From Sandaracinaceae bacterium (GTDB lineage: Bacteria > Myxococcota_A > Polyangia > Polyangiales > Sandaracinaceae): DNA of 51,455 nucleotides. Position numbers and translations under genes: made by a program. The stretch is taken from positions 1 through 51,455 of the forward strand of contig JAHBWG010000070.1 of the NCBI GenBank assembly GCA_019637095.1. The letters run 5' to 3'. Position 1 is the first letter of the stretch. Each line of letters starts with the position of its first letter. The notes beneath the pieces were generated by a model, which saw only the letters and a program-made list of their open reading frames with translations, was not told the DNA's origin and searched no databases. Below are positions 16,844 through 25,331 of this stretch, one piece after another.

Positions 16844-17008
16844 ATGCTGCCCGCGTACATCATCGAAGAGCTCCGCCGGCGCGAGGAGGCTCGCAAGGAG
16901 CCCGAGGCGCGACCGACGCTCGACCTCCCCCTGCCCCTTCGCCGGACCCGCCCGTCCGCGGACGAGGCCCCCGACCGCGGGGTCGTGATCATCGAGCTGA
17001 TGCGCTGA
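16844..17008 (+). CDS. Small conserved myxobacterial-type protein
   Basis: This is a 54-residue protein beginning 'MLPAYIIEELRRREEARK', with a Pro/Arg-rich middle ('LDLPLPLRRTRP') and a hydrophobic end ('GVVIIELMR'). I recall very similar short proteins scattered through myxobacterial genomes with no known function. AGAGG lies 5 bases before the ATG. Its stop is directly followed by the stop of the convergent gene at 17009. Confidence 0.7.
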   Translation: MLPAYIIEELRRREEARKEPEARPTLDLPLPLRRTRPSADEAPDRGVVIIELMR

Positions 17009-17659
17009 TCACCGACCCGCCCGCCGCCACCAAGCGAGCCCCACGACCACCGCGGCGAGCAACGGCAGCCCGTTCTTCGAGGTTCCGGCGGAACGGCAGC
17101 CGCAGCCACCGTCGCTCGTTCCGCTAGAGCCCGCGTCGACGGCGAGCGCGCCCGCGTCGATCCCGGCGTCGACGCCTGCATCCATCGTCGCTGCGCCCGC
17201 GTCGGTCCCGCCGCCCGCGTCGGTCCCGCCGCCCCCGTCGGTCGGGGTCGGACCCGCGTCGAGGTCCCCGGCGTCGGCCCCTCCACCGTCCACGCCCGCG
17301 TCGGTGCGCTCGCCACGCACGCACACGCGACGCGCCTCGCACGTCGCCCCGAAGCCCGAGCAGCCGCCGCCGGTGCACGGGCCGGCGACGTGATCGTACT
17401 CGAGCGGCGCGCTCCCGCAGCCCCGTCCGTTGCAGCAGTGGACGACGACGCAGAGATCACGGGTCGCGCAGATCATGCCGCCGCCACAGTCGCCGTCGTC
17501 GGTGCACGACGCGATCTGACACGTCGGCGGCCCGTGGCAGAAGTCGAGCGCGACGGAGCCCTCGGGACAGTCTGTGGGAGCGGGCGACACGGCATCGGCT
17601 CGGGCCACCATCGGAGCCCAGAGCGCGGCGAGCAAGGTGAGCGCGAGGAGACGAGGCAT
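17009..17659 (-). CDS. Secreted Cys-rich protein with MYXO-CTERM-like anchor
   Basis: This 216-residue exported protein has a signal peptide (1-21, ending ARA). A Cys-rich domain (31-116) with about 16 cysteines follows, then a long Asp-Ala-Gly/Thr linker ('DAGVDAGIDAGALAVDAG'). The tail 'GGCGCRSAG', a hydrophobic helix and terminal 'WWRRAGR' have the MYXO-CTERM layout, a sorting signal thought to direct surface anchoring in myxobacteria. The Cys pattern resembles the small disulphide modules common in secreted myxobacterial proteins. The binding partner is unknown. Confidence 0.8.
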   Translation of the reverse strand: MPRLLALTLLAALWAPMVARADAVSPAPTDCPEGSVALDFCHGPPTCQIASCTDDGDCGGGMICATRDLCVVVHCCNGRGCGSAPLEYDHVAGPCTGGGCSGFGATCEARRVCVRGERTDAGVDGGGADAGDLDAGPTPTDGGGGTDAGGGTDAGAATMDAGVDAGIDAGALAVDAGSSGTSDGGCGCRSAGTSKNGLPLLAAVVVGLAWWRRAGR

Positions 17660-17691
17660 CTCGCGAGGGTGCCACGAGACGGAGGCCAGCG

Positions 17692-17997
17692 TCAGGCGGC
17701 GCGGATCTCGAAGCTGAACTCGGCCATGTCGATGCGGGCGCTGCGGTCGAACGCGTAGGGGAGCTGCCGCTCGCCCGAGGGCGCGATCGGGAGGGCGCGC
17801 AGGTCGACGGGCTGGTCGCCGAACGAGGCGCGCGCGCCGTCCGGGATGCAGAGCGCCCAGCCCCCGCCGATCCGTTCGAGCAGGCCGAACCCGTCGGCGT
17901 GGTCGATGGACAGCGTGCGGCGCATCTCGCTCCCAGGGGAGCGCAGCGCGACCTCGATGGTGGGCAGGAGCATGGTCACCGGTCCAGCAGGCACCAT
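17692..17997 (-). CDS. Hypothetical small beta-rich protein
   Basis: This is a protein of up to 101 residues with no signal peptide; an in-frame ATG at 17973 would give 93. The sequence 'DGFGLLERIGGGWALCIPDGARASFGD' and 'LPYAFDRSARIDMAEFSFEIRAA' suggests a small beta barrel. I recall similar modules in multi-domain myxobacterial signalling proteins, but I cannot name this one. There is no strong ribosome site for either start. It lies downstream of the steroid-reductase-like gene on the same strand. Confidence 0.55.
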   Translation of the reverse strand: MVPAGPVTMLLPTIEVALRSPGSEMRRTLSIDHADGFGLLERIGGGWALCIPDGARASFGDQPVDLRALPIAPSGERQLPYAFDRSARIDMAEFSFEIRAA

Positions 17998-18108
17998 GCC
18001 ACGCCGGCTCTCTGCGCGGAGCAGGGCCTGGGGCGCGGGCGTGTCACCGCGATCGTTACGATCGACACGCTCGATGTTCCGCTCGCGCGACGCTCGGCGC
18101 GAGAACCC

Positions 18109-18870
18109 TCACAGGATGAACGGGATGAGCGCGCGTCGCTCCTTGGGGTACTCGTCGCCGAACTTCTCGACGTACCAGCGGTGGTTGCTCACCGCGCGGG
18201 GCCCGACGTTGGCGGCGGTGTAGATCGCGAACGCGAGGCCGGGCAGCGACCACGTCATGATCGCCCATCCCGTCCACTCGAGGATCTCCCCGAGGTAGTT
18301 GGGGCACGTGACGAACCGGTAGAGGCCGCCGCGCGGGATCTTGTAGCCGGACTCGCCCGGCGCGCGGAGGTTGATGAGGACGGTGTCCGCGTGGAGGTTG
18401 ATCGCCATGCCGGCCGCGAAGACCGCGAGGCCGGCGAGGAAGCGCGGATCGTAGAGCCAGCTCGTGCCGTACTCGCCGAGGTGCGAGATCCAGCGCGCGT
18501 TGACGTACGCGTTGAGCGAGTTGAAGCCCACCGCCATGAGCGGGATCGAGAGCGGCATGCGCTTGCCCTCGGCGCGGAGGCGGAACGGGAAGATGAAGGT
18601 CCGGTGGACGTAGTGGACCTGCCACACCGTGAGCAGCACGAGCGGGGCGAGCTCGAGCGAGCGGTCGCCGAGGAAGAAGATCGCCGCGAAGAGGGCGGAC
18701 GCGGGCAGCTCCATCAGGATCCAGCCGGCCCGCGCGGGGATCGTCGGGCCCCAGCCCTCGCGCGCGTGCCGCCCGTACGGCGCGGAGATCCAGAGGAGCG
18801 CCACCAGCGTCGGGATGGCGATCCCGATCTGCGTCAACGTGAGGTAGAAATGGAGGGTCGCTTCCGGCAC
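18109..18870 (-). CDS. Steroid 5-alpha-reductase-like membrane oxidoreductase
   Basis: This 253-residue protein has about six membrane segments. It belongs to the 3-oxo-5-alpha-steroid 4-dehydrogenase C-terminal/DUF1295 group, which reduces sterol or enone double bonds with NADPH, or methylates lipids in related branches. The C-terminal hallmark is present: 'GGLYRFVTCPNYLGEILEWTGWAI' (about 180-203), followed by 'ANVGPRAVSNHRWYVEKFG' and 'RALIPFIL'. The start ATG at 18870 gives the family's usual length. Sterol synthesis is known in some myxobacteria, so a sterol substrate is plausible, but no neighbour supports a pathway. Confidence 0.85.
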   Translation of the reverse strand: MPEATLHFYLTLTQIGIAIPTLVALLWISAPYGRHAREGWGPTIPARAGWILMELPASALFAAIFFLGDRSLELAPLVLLTVWQVHYVHRTFIFPFRLRAEGKRMPLSIPLMAVGFNSLNAYVNARWISHLGEYGTSWLYDPRFLAGLAVFAAGMAINLHADTVLINLRAPGESGYKIPRGGLYRFVTCPNYLGEILEWTGWAIMTWSLPGLAFAIYTAANVGPRAVSNHRWYVEKFGDEYPKERRALIPFIL

Positions 18871-18924
18871 GCGGGGCGATCATACCCTCGAATAGCCGGC
18901 CCTGGCCCCACGTCCTCGGTGCAC

Positions 18925-19491
18925 ATGCGATCGCTACGACACGCCCTGCTCCCCCTCGCCACTCTGAGCGCCGCGCTCCTCTGGCCGAGCCCCGCGCCGA
19001 GCCAGGACGCGCCGCCGCCGGACCGCTGGTCGATCATGAGCCAGCGCCTCGACGCGGTGTGGGTGCTCGACATGCCCGTCGCGACCGCGCGGCAGACGGT
19101 CGACGGCGCGATCGACGAGGCCGTCAACGCGATGAACATGATGCTGCGCGGCGTCGCGCGGCCGATGATCCGCGACAACACGCCGGTCAACCGCGAGATC
19201 GAGCTGCGCTTCCGCGAAGGCCAGAACATCTTCGTGCGCTTCGACACCCGCGCGCGCTACACGACGCCGCTCGGCGCGACGCGGACGGTGCGCACGCCCG
19301 AGGGCGACTCGATGCGCATGACGCAGCACTTCCGCGGCGAGAACCTGGAGCAGGTCTTTCAGGCGGACAACGGCACGCGCTGGAACACGTACATCCCGCT
19401 GCCCGACGGGCGGATGCGCGTCGACGCGGTGACCCAGGGCGCGATGATGCCGCAGGCGATGCGGTTCTCGCTCACGTATCGCCGCCAGTGA
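18925..19491 (+). CDS. Secreted hypothetical protein
   Basis: This 188-residue protein has a signal peptide (1-26, ending PSQ). The mature part ('DAVWVLDMPVATARQTVDGAIDEAVNAMNMMLRG' is split here for length: 'DAVWVLDMPVATARQ' then 'TVDGAIDEAVNAMN') shows helix then beta strands, with no Cys. It may form a lipocalin-like or SRPBCC-like fold, but I cannot assign it. It is divergent from the 5-alpha-reductase-like gene (54-base gap) and its last 20 bases overlap the tail of the nitrilase fusion on the other strand. Confidence 0.7.
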   Translation: MRSLRHALLPLATLSAALLWPSPAPSQDAPPPDRWSIMSQRLDAVWVLDMPVATARQTVDGAIDEAVNAMNMMLRGVARPMIRDNTPVNREIELRFREGQNIFVRFDTRARYTTPLGATRTVRTPEGDSMRMTQHFRGENLEQVFQADNGTRWNTYIPLPDGRMRVDAVTQGAMMPQAMRFSLTYRRQ

Positions 19492-21052
19492 GGTCGAACG
19501 CGGCGGGGTCGTCGGGACGCCAGAGCACGCGGTAGAGGTCGCCGCGGCGATCGAGCCAGTTCTGGGTCGTCCCCGTGCGCCGCGCGTGGCGCAAGAGCTC
19601 GAGGTCGACGTCCTGGAACAGCACGGTCTCGACGTTGGGCTCCGCCTCCGCCGCGACGCCATCGCGCGCGAACATGATGTCGCTCGGGGTGAAGATCCCC
19701 GACTGCGCGTAGTGCGTGTCCGCGTTCTCGACGAAGGGGAGGTTGCCGACGCAACCCGCGTTGACGACGTAGACCTGGTTCTCGATCGCGCGCGCCTGGC
19801 AGCAGATGCGCACGCGCAGGTGGCCGCGGCGATCGTTCGTGTTGGAGGGGACGAAGAGGATCTGCGCTCCGCGATCCACCGCCACGCGGGCGAGCTCGGG
19901 GAACTCGGCGTCGTAGCAGACGAGGATCGCGACCTTGCCGAAGTCGGTCTCGAACACGTTCAGCTCGTCCCCGCCGCGGACGCCCCACCAGCGCGTCTCG
20001 TTCGGCGTCGGGTGGATCTTGCGCTGCTGCTCGATGCGGCCGTCGCGGTGGAAGAAGTACGCGACGTTGTAGAGGCGCCCGTCGTCCTCGACGGCGAGCG
20101 AGGTGCCCCCGACGATGTTGATCGCGTAGTGCGTCGCGAGGCGGCCGAACAGCTCGAGGTACTCCGGGGTGAACCGCGCGAGGTCGCGCGCGCCGCGCTC
20201 GGGCCGGCCTGGCTCGACGAGCGAGAGGAGCTGGACGGTGAAGAGCTCGGGGAAGCAGAGGAAGTCGGCCTTGTAGTCGCTGGCGGTGTCGACGAAGAAC
20301 TCGCACTGCGCCTCGAACTGCTCCCACGACGTGATCTGGCGCATCTGGTACTGCACGAGCGCGAGCCGGACGCTGTGGACCAGGCGGCGACCCTTCTTGA
20401 ACCGCGTGTGCGGGACGTAGTCGAGGTTCGGCCACTCGAGGCACGTGGCCCAGCCGCCGGAGTCCTCGTCGCTCGGCAGGTAGTCCTCGATGAGCTGGCG
20501 GAGCTGGAAGCCGTTGGAGAGCTGGGTCGTCAGCACCGGATCGTAGAGAGACTTGCCGATCACGCGCTCCACGTACTGATGCGCGCTCAGCTCGCCGCGG
20601 TGCGCCGCGTAGCCGGGGATCCGGCCCCCGATGATCATGCGCGCGAGGTTGTGGTCGCGACAGAGCTGCTTGCGATGATCGTAGAGACGCCGCGCGAGCT
20701 TGCGCCCGCGGTGGCCGGGGTGGACCATCAGCTCGATGCCGTAGAGCGTGTCGCCCTCGGGGTCGTGATTGGTGATGTAGCCCCGGTCCGAGATCTCGAG
20801 GTAGTCGTGCCAGTCGGTGTAGTCGTCGTAGCGCACGATCAGCGCGCACGAGGACGCGACGAGCTCCGCGTCGATCTCGATCGCGACCTGCCCCTCGGGG
20901 AAGTGCCGCAACATGCTGGCGAACTGGTCCTCGTTCCACGGCGGGAGCTTCGGGAAGCACGCGAGGAGCAGCGCGCGGTACGCGGAGTAATCCTCGAGGG
21001 TCAGTGGACGGACCCGGATCCGGGTCTCGAAGTCGGAGACGTCGATCGACAT
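19472..21052 (-). CDS. GNAT acetyltransferase-nitrilase fusion protein
   Basis: This is a 526-residue protein. The N-terminal GNAT domain (about 10-215) carries the acetyl-CoA loop 'HPGHRGRKLARRL' (111-123). The C-terminal carbon-nitrogen hydrolase domain (about 226-510) has the E269-K345-C379 triad in 'FPEL', 'QRKIHP' and 'LVCYDAEFPE'. The same fusion exists in Bacillus YhcX-type proteins and in other bacteria, where it is thought to hydrolyse an amide or nitrile and act on the product. The substrate is not known. All catalytic residues are intact and the length is typical. Confidence 0.93.
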   Translation of the reverse strand: MSIDVSDFETRIRVRPLTLEDYSAYRALLLACFPKLPPWNEDQFASMLRHFPEGQVAIEIDAELVASSCALIVRYDDYTDWHDYLEISDRGYITNHDPEGDTLYGIELMVHPGHRGRKLARRLYDHRKQLCRDHNLARMIIGGRIPGYAAHRGELSAHQYVERVIGKSLYDPVLTTQLSNGFQLRQLIEDYLPSDEDSGGWATCLEWPNLDYVPHTRFKKGRRLVHSVRLALVQYQMRQITSWEQFEAQCEFFVDTASDYKADFLCFPELFTVQLLSLVEPGRPERGARDLARFTPEYLELFGRLATHYAINIVGGTSLAVEDDGRLYNVAYFFHRDGRIEQQRKIHPTPNETRWWGVRGGDELNVFETDFGKVAILVCYDAEFPELARVAVDRGAQILFVPSNTNDRRGHLRVRICCQARAIENQVYVVNAGCVGNLPFVENADTHYAQSGIFTPSDIMFARDGVAAEAEPNVETVLFQDVDLELLRHARRTGTTQNWLDRRGDLYRVLWRPDDPAAFDLTGGDT

Positions 21053-21076
21053 GTGGGACGAGCATACCCCGTGTGC

Positions 21077-21625
21077 TCAGCCGGTCCGGGCGGCGAGCCG
21101 CGCGAGCGCGTCGTCGAGCTCCGCACGCAGCGCCTGGATCCGCGACCACCGCGGCGTCTCCTCGAGCTCGTGGCGCAGCTCGTGACACACGTAGACGAGG
21201 CACTTGGCGGGACGCGCCTCGGGCACGAGCGAGCAGCCGCGCGCGCCGCGGAACATGCAGCCGCCGCGCTCGTCGCCGTCGGGCGCGGGCTCGGAGGGCG
21301 GCGCGATACCCGCGAGCTTGATCGCGCGCACCTCGCTCGGCGCGAAGACCTCGAGCGTGGCGGTGCCGCAGCAGCGGCCGCCGTCGAACACGCCCGAGGG
21401 CGCGGCGCACCCCTTCGCGCACCGGGCGCATGCGCGCACCTCGCCGATCGCGTCGGACAGCGTCCGCTTGAGCCGCGCGACGCGCTCGGCCTCGGCGCGC
21501 GCGGCGGGCTCGAGCTCGCGAGGCCCCGGCTGCGCCTCGAAGCGCGCGTAGAGGCGGCCCATCTCCGCCGCGCGCGCGCGGCTCCACCGCCCGCTGCGGA
21601 TCAAGTGCTGGACGAGCACGAGCAT
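21077..21625 (-). CDS. Cys-rich YkgJ-like protein
   Basis: This 182-residue soluble protein has ten Cys residues in clusters: 'CARCAKGCAA', 'RCCG', 'GGCMF', 'GCSL' and 'KCLVYVC'. The last cluster, after 'RPAKC', resembles the zinc/iron-chelating YkgJ group. The flanks are helical. It probably binds a metal or an Fe-S cluster. It follows the metallophosphoesterase gene by 39 bases on the same strand and precedes the nitrilase fusion by 24 bases, so the three may form an operon. Confidence 0.7.
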   Translation of the reverse strand: MLVLVQHLIRSGRWSRARAAEMGRLYARFEAQPGPRELEPAARAEAERVARLKRTLSDAIGEVRACARCAKGCAAPSGVFDGGRCCGTATLEVFAPSEVRAIKLAGIAPPSEPAPDGDERGGCMFRGARGCSLVPEARPAKCLVYVCHELRHELEETPRWSRIQALRAELDDALARLAARTG

Positions 21626-21664
21626 CGCGCGCTCATCATCCCACGGTCGCTCCCGTCCGCGCGC

Positions 21665-23350
21665 TCAATCGCCGCGCAGGGTCGTCTCGCTCTCGATGCG
21701 CGCGTGCCCGCTCGCCGCCGCGACCGCCGCCGCGGCGCTCGCCGGCGTCGGGATCACCAGCTCGACGTTGAGGTTCGCCGGGATGAGCGAGACCGGGTCG
21801 CCCCAGCCCGAGAGGTGCTCCATCAACAGCAGGCGGCGGTAGCGGCGCTCGTCGCACGCGCTCTCGTCGAAGTCGACGAGGGTGCCGAGGATCGAGAGGG
21901 TCCCGTCGCCGTTGTCGACGACCTCCACCACGCGCGCCTGCCCGGGGTAGTCGGCCATCGCGGCGGTCATCACCTCCCAGTAGCCGGGCCGCGCCGCGTC
22001 GGGCCCGGCGATCGGGCGGACGCGGTGCACGTGATCGTGACCGACGAGCCACGCGATCACGTTGTCGTAGCCGGCGACGATCGCCTGGAGCTCCTCCGGA
22101 GGGACCGCGCCCGGGACGACCTCGCTCGAGAGCTGGCCACGAAACACGTCGATCGCGCTCGTCGCGTGGTGCGAGGCGACCATCACGAGCACGCCCGCGT
22201 CGCGGGCCGCGTCGAGCGCGGGGATCAAGAAGCCATCGACCGTCTCGCGCATCACGAGCCCGTTCGAGCCGCCCGTCGGATCGCTCGTGTCGAGGTTCAC
22301 GATCCGCAACAGCCCGGGCACCGCGTCGTGCGTCCAGTTCGCGCCGATCGTGAGGTCTTCGTCGCCCGCGAAGCCGTGCCCGACCGGGCCTGGCGCGCCC
22401 GTGTCCGCGCGCAGCATGGCGACGATGTCCTCGCGCGAGGTGAGGCGCCGCGCCGGATCGGGCGTGAGCTCGGCCATGCTCATCGCCCCCCAGCGCAAGC
22501 GGTAGTCCCGCGTGCCCGCGACCGGGACCCCACCCGTCGCGATGTCGGCGCGCTCGGCCAGCGGCGTGATTCCCACGACGAGCACGTCGTGATTGCCGGC
22601 GACGTAGAGCCAGGGCCCCGGGAACGCGACCGGGTCGAACGGGTCCTTCGGATCGTTGCCGGGACCGGGGATCAGATCGTCGTCGTCGCCCGAGTCCGTG
22701 TGAAGGCCCGGCGCGCCGTTCATGAGGTCGATCACCCAGCGCAGCTCGTTCTCCTGGGCGCTGTCCGCGCAGTCGCCCGAGATCACGGCGAAGTCGTACG
22801 GCCGCTCGGGCCGCGCGATGCGCGCCAGCGTGCGGTTCATCGCGGAGACGGCGCGCGGCAAGTAGGCTTCCTGGGACCGGAGCCCGCCGGGGATCGCGGG
22901 GCTGTCGGACGCGCCGAGGCGGGTCGGCGACTCGTCGTCGACGAGCTGAAAGTCCGCGTAGTGGACGAAGTAGGCGATCGAACGGCGCGTGCCGCCCGGC
23001 GCGGTGGCGCCGCCGAGCTCCGTCCGGCGCACGCGCTCCCAGCCCGGGCCGCGCCCGTAGGCGTCGAGGCCCATCTCGCGGTAGCGGAGCTCGCCGCGCT
23101 CGGTCGCGGGGTTCAGCGCGCCGGGCGAGTCGAGGGGCGCGCGCATCGGCGCGATCGTCCCGACGAGCGTGCTCGCGACGGGGGCGAGCGCCTCGGTGCC
23201 CGGGGGCATCGTGTCCTCGCAGCGATCGTAGAGGGCGAGGGACCCGGCGTCGGCCTCGAGCCCTGCGTCGACGCCCGCGTCGCTGGGAGGGTCACCGTCA
23301 CAGCCAACGAGCGAGAAGAGCGCGACCACCCAGACCCGACGAGAGACCAC
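21665..23350 (-). CDS. Calcineurin-like metallophosphoesterase lipoprotein
   Basis: This is a 561-residue exported lipoprotein with lipobox 'LFSLVGC' (Cys 17) and a short DAG-rich linker. Metallophosphoesterase motifs occur in order: 'VHYADFQLVDDE' (in place of the usual GDxH), 'ISGDCADSAQENE', 'YVAGNHD', 'ASHHAT' and 'GHDHVHRV'. Such enzymes cleave phosphomono- or diesters with two metal ions at the cell surface or in the periplasm. The first motif reads H-x2-D-x-Q rather than D-x-H, as in some purple-acid-phosphatase-like relatives. The substrate is unknown. Confidence 0.85.
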   Translation of the reverse strand: MVSRRVWVVALFSLVGCDGDPPSDAGVDAGLEADAGSLALYDRCEDTMPPGTEALAPVASTLVGTIAPMRAPLDSPGALNPATERGELRYREMGLDAYGRGPGWERVRRTELGGATAPGGTRRSIAYFVHYADFQLVDDESPTRLGASDSPAIPGGLRSQEAYLPRAVSAMNRTLARIARPERPYDFAVISGDCADSAQENELRWVIDLMNGAPGLHTDSGDDDDLIPGPGNDPKDPFDPVAFPGPWLYVAGNHDVLVVGITPLAERADIATGGVPVAGTRDYRLRWGAMSMAELTPDPARRLTSREDIVAMLRADTGAPGPVGHGFAGDEDLTIGANWTHDAVPGLLRIVNLDTSDPTGGSNGLVMRETVDGFLIPALDAARDAGVLVMVASHHATSAIDVFRGQLSSEVVPGAVPPEELQAIVAGYDNVIAWLVGHDHVHRVRPIAGPDAARPGYWEVMTAAMADYPGQARVVEVVDNGDGTLSILGTLVDFDESACDERRYRRLLLMEHLSGWGDPVSLIPANLNVELVIPTPASAAAAVAAASGHARIESETTLRGD

Positions 23351-23460
23351 GGGGCGAGCGTAACGCAGATGTCACACGGATGTCACTCGAGCGCGGCGTC
23401 CACGCGACGCCGCGCATGGGTCGCGTGACGGGCCACGACGCGGCACAATGCACGCAGGGT

Positions 23461-24588
23461 ATGGGTCGCGAAGACGAGCGCGCGCGCGACGGTGCGATCG
23501 AGACGCTCCTCGGGACGGGGCTCGAGGAGCCGGCCGATCCGCTGCTCGAAGCGCTCGGCGCGGTCGCGGAGCTACGCGAGGCCTTGCGCCGCGGGGACGC
23601 CGACGCGGTGCGGCCCAAGCTCGATCTGCACAGCTGGGGCGCGGGGCGTCGCGGCGTGTTGAGCACGCTCGCCGCGACGCGCAGCGTCGAGGAGGCCGTC
23701 GCCAAGCTCGCCCCGTTCTGGCGCACGGCGGAGTACCGCATGGACGCGGGGCGCGTCGTCTCGCCGGACGAGGTCGAGGTCTACGAGACCATCGTGGCGC
23801 CCGGCGGCGAGACGGACCTGCGCACGCTGACGCTCATGCGTCGCCGCGGCGGCCACTGGCGACAGGTCACGTCGATGGACGCCCCGGACGAGAAGCTCGT
23901 CGCGGCGCTGCTGTGTCCGCGCGCGCCGGTCGCGCTCCCCGAGGCGGCGGGTGACGCGAGGATCGAGACCGGCGGGACGGGGAGCCTGCTCCGTGGATCG
24001 CGCGAGGGCTGGGTGGCCCGCGTGCGCGACGTCGCGCCGCCGGACCCGGCGGACGTCACGGACCGGCGGCTGCGCGAGGCCCTCGGCGCGACGGCGCGGG
24101 TGATCTCGCTCGCGCTGCTTCCGTCGCGCGAGCGCGCCGCGCGAATCGCGCAGCTCCGCTGGTTCGCCGGCGCGGTGGCCGCGCTCGGCGAGGCGCTCGG
24201 CGCGGCGCACGCCTACCTGCCGTGGATCGAGCGTCTGATGGCCCCCGCCGCGCTCGCGCTCCCGGAGAACGCCGACCTCGACGAGATCGCGGCGCGGTGG
24301 GTCGCGGTGGTGGCGGTCGATGGCTGGACGGGCACCCGCGGGATGAGCCACCTCATGCTCCCGGAGGTGGAGACGCGCTGGATCGACTGGCCGGACGAGG
24401 AGGTCGCGACCCAGATCGCCGTACGGGCAGCCGAGGATCTGCGCGACGGGGAGTGCTCGCTCGAGCCGCGGACCGACGTCGAGGTCGGCGGCACGCGATG
24501 CCGGGTCGACTACGGGCGGCGCGGCGCGGCGCTCGGTCAGACGTACGGACGCTACGGAGCGGTGCGCCTCGCGCCCTCGCGCGTGTAG
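23461..24588 (+). CDS. Hypothetical protein with DUF4261-like C-terminus
   Basis: This is a 375-residue protein from ATG 23461; the frame is open from 23380, with another ATG at 23416. The N-terminal part ('LREALRRGDADAVRPKLDLHSW') suggests a SnoaL/NTF2-like fold. The C-terminal part ('RWVAVVAVDGWTGTRGMSHL' then 'MLPEVETRWID') resembles DUF4261. Both are weak reads from pattern. It is soluble with no signal peptide. It is followed 11 bases later by the NUDIX gene and may be co-transcribed. It is divergent from the phosphoesterase gene. Confidence 0.6.
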   Translation: MGREDERARDGAIETLLGTGLEEPADPLLEALGAVAELREALRRGDADAVRPKLDLHSWGAGRRGVLSTLAATRSVEEAVAKLAPFWRTAEYRMDAGRVVSPDEVEVYETIVAPGGETDLRTLTLMRRRGGHWRQVTSMDAPDEKLVAALLCPRAPVALPEAAGDARIETGGTGSLLRGSREGWVARVRDVAPPDPADVTDRRLREALGATARVISLALLPSRERAARIAQLRWFAGAVAALGEALGAAHAYLPWIERLMAPAALALPENADLDEIAARWVAVVAVDGWTGTRGMSHLMLPEVETRWIDWPDEEVATQIAVRAAEDLRDGECSLEPRTDVEVGGTRCRVDYGRRGAALGQTYGRYGAVRLAPSRV

Positions 24589-24599
24589 GATGGCGCGCC

Positions 24600-25157
24600 A
24601 TGAGCAGTCACGAGCCTCATCAGCATTGTCACGTCTGCGGCGCGCCCTTCGGCGACACGAGCGGATTTCCCCGCGTCTGCGACGCGTGCGGGAACATGGT
24701 CTGGCTGAACCCGGTGCCCGTCTCGGTCCTGTTGGTGCCCGTCCGCGCCTCGGACCGCGTGGGGCTGCTGGTGATCCGGCGCGGGATCGAGCCGGCGGTC
24801 GGCAAGCTGGCCCTGGTCGGCGGCTTCATCGAGGCCCACGAGACGTGGGAGGCGGGCGGCGCGCGCGAGGTGCTCGAGGAGACCGGCGTGGAGGTCGACG
24901 CGGCGAGCGTGGCGCCCTTCTGGTTCACCTCCTCGGCGCCGCACCCGAACCGCGTGCTGCTCTTCGGGATCGTGCCGGACCTCGACGCGAGCGGCTTCGA
25001 GCCGTTCGAGGCGACGACGGAGACCACTGCGCGGGGCGCCGTGTTCGGCCCCGACGGGCTCGACGAGGAGCTCGCGTTCCCGCTCCACGCCGAGGCCGCG
25101 CGGCGTTGGTTCGCGATGTACTCGATCACCGGCCCCGCCGACTTCACCGAGCTCTGA
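24600..25157 (+). CDS. NUDIX hydrolase with N-terminal zinc ribbon
   Basis: This is a 185-residue enzyme that hydrolyses nucleoside-diphosphate-linked compounds. A zinc ribbon (C10-x2-C13, C27-x2-C30) precedes a perfect Nudix box at residues 75-97 (G-x5-E-x7-REVLEETGV). The layout resembles small NudC/ADP-ribose-pyrophosphatase-like proteins. ATG 24600 is the first Met. A multi-hairpin repeat begins immediately after the stop codon. Confidence 0.92.
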   Translation: MSSHEPHQHCHVCGAPFGDTSGFPRVCDACGNMVWLNPVPVSVLLVPVRASDRVGLLVIRRGIEPAVGKLALVGGFIEAHETWEAGGAREVLEETGVEVDAASVAPFWFTSSAPHPNRVLLFGIVPDLDASGFEPFEATTETTARGAVFGPDGLDEELAFPLHAEAARRWFAMYSITGPADFTEL

Positions 25158-25221
25158 GCTGGCTGACGGGGTGCTTCGCACGCGGCGGGGCCGCCTTCGG
25201 CCCCATCGCGGGGCGATGGGG
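25158..25221 (+). repeat. Multi-hairpin intergenic repeat, copy 1
   Basis: Starting right after the NUDIX stop is GCTGGCTGACGGGGTGCTTC, closely matching the sequence after the stop at 31581. It holds GTGC-TTC-GCAC, then GGGGCCG-CCTT-CGGCCCC (25187-25204), then CCCCATCGC-GGG-GCGATGGGG (25201-25221). The last two share CCCC, so they are mutually exclusive folds. It may act as a terminator or as a REP-like element. Confidence 0.65.
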
Positions 25222-25331
25222 TCCCCTCGGCCAACGGCGCTGCGCGCTGGCCTGGCCTCGAACGAGCCGCTTCGCGCCCGGCGCGGCGCGTCGTTGCGGA
25301 GCCGGACCGCACGCATCAGGATCCGGCCGCG

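Noticed and set aside
19586-23428. Plus-strand open frame of 1280 codons
   Set aside because: It covers the nitrilase, YkgJ-like and phosphoesterase genes in antisense and has only Arg/Val/Asp-rich sequence with no motif.
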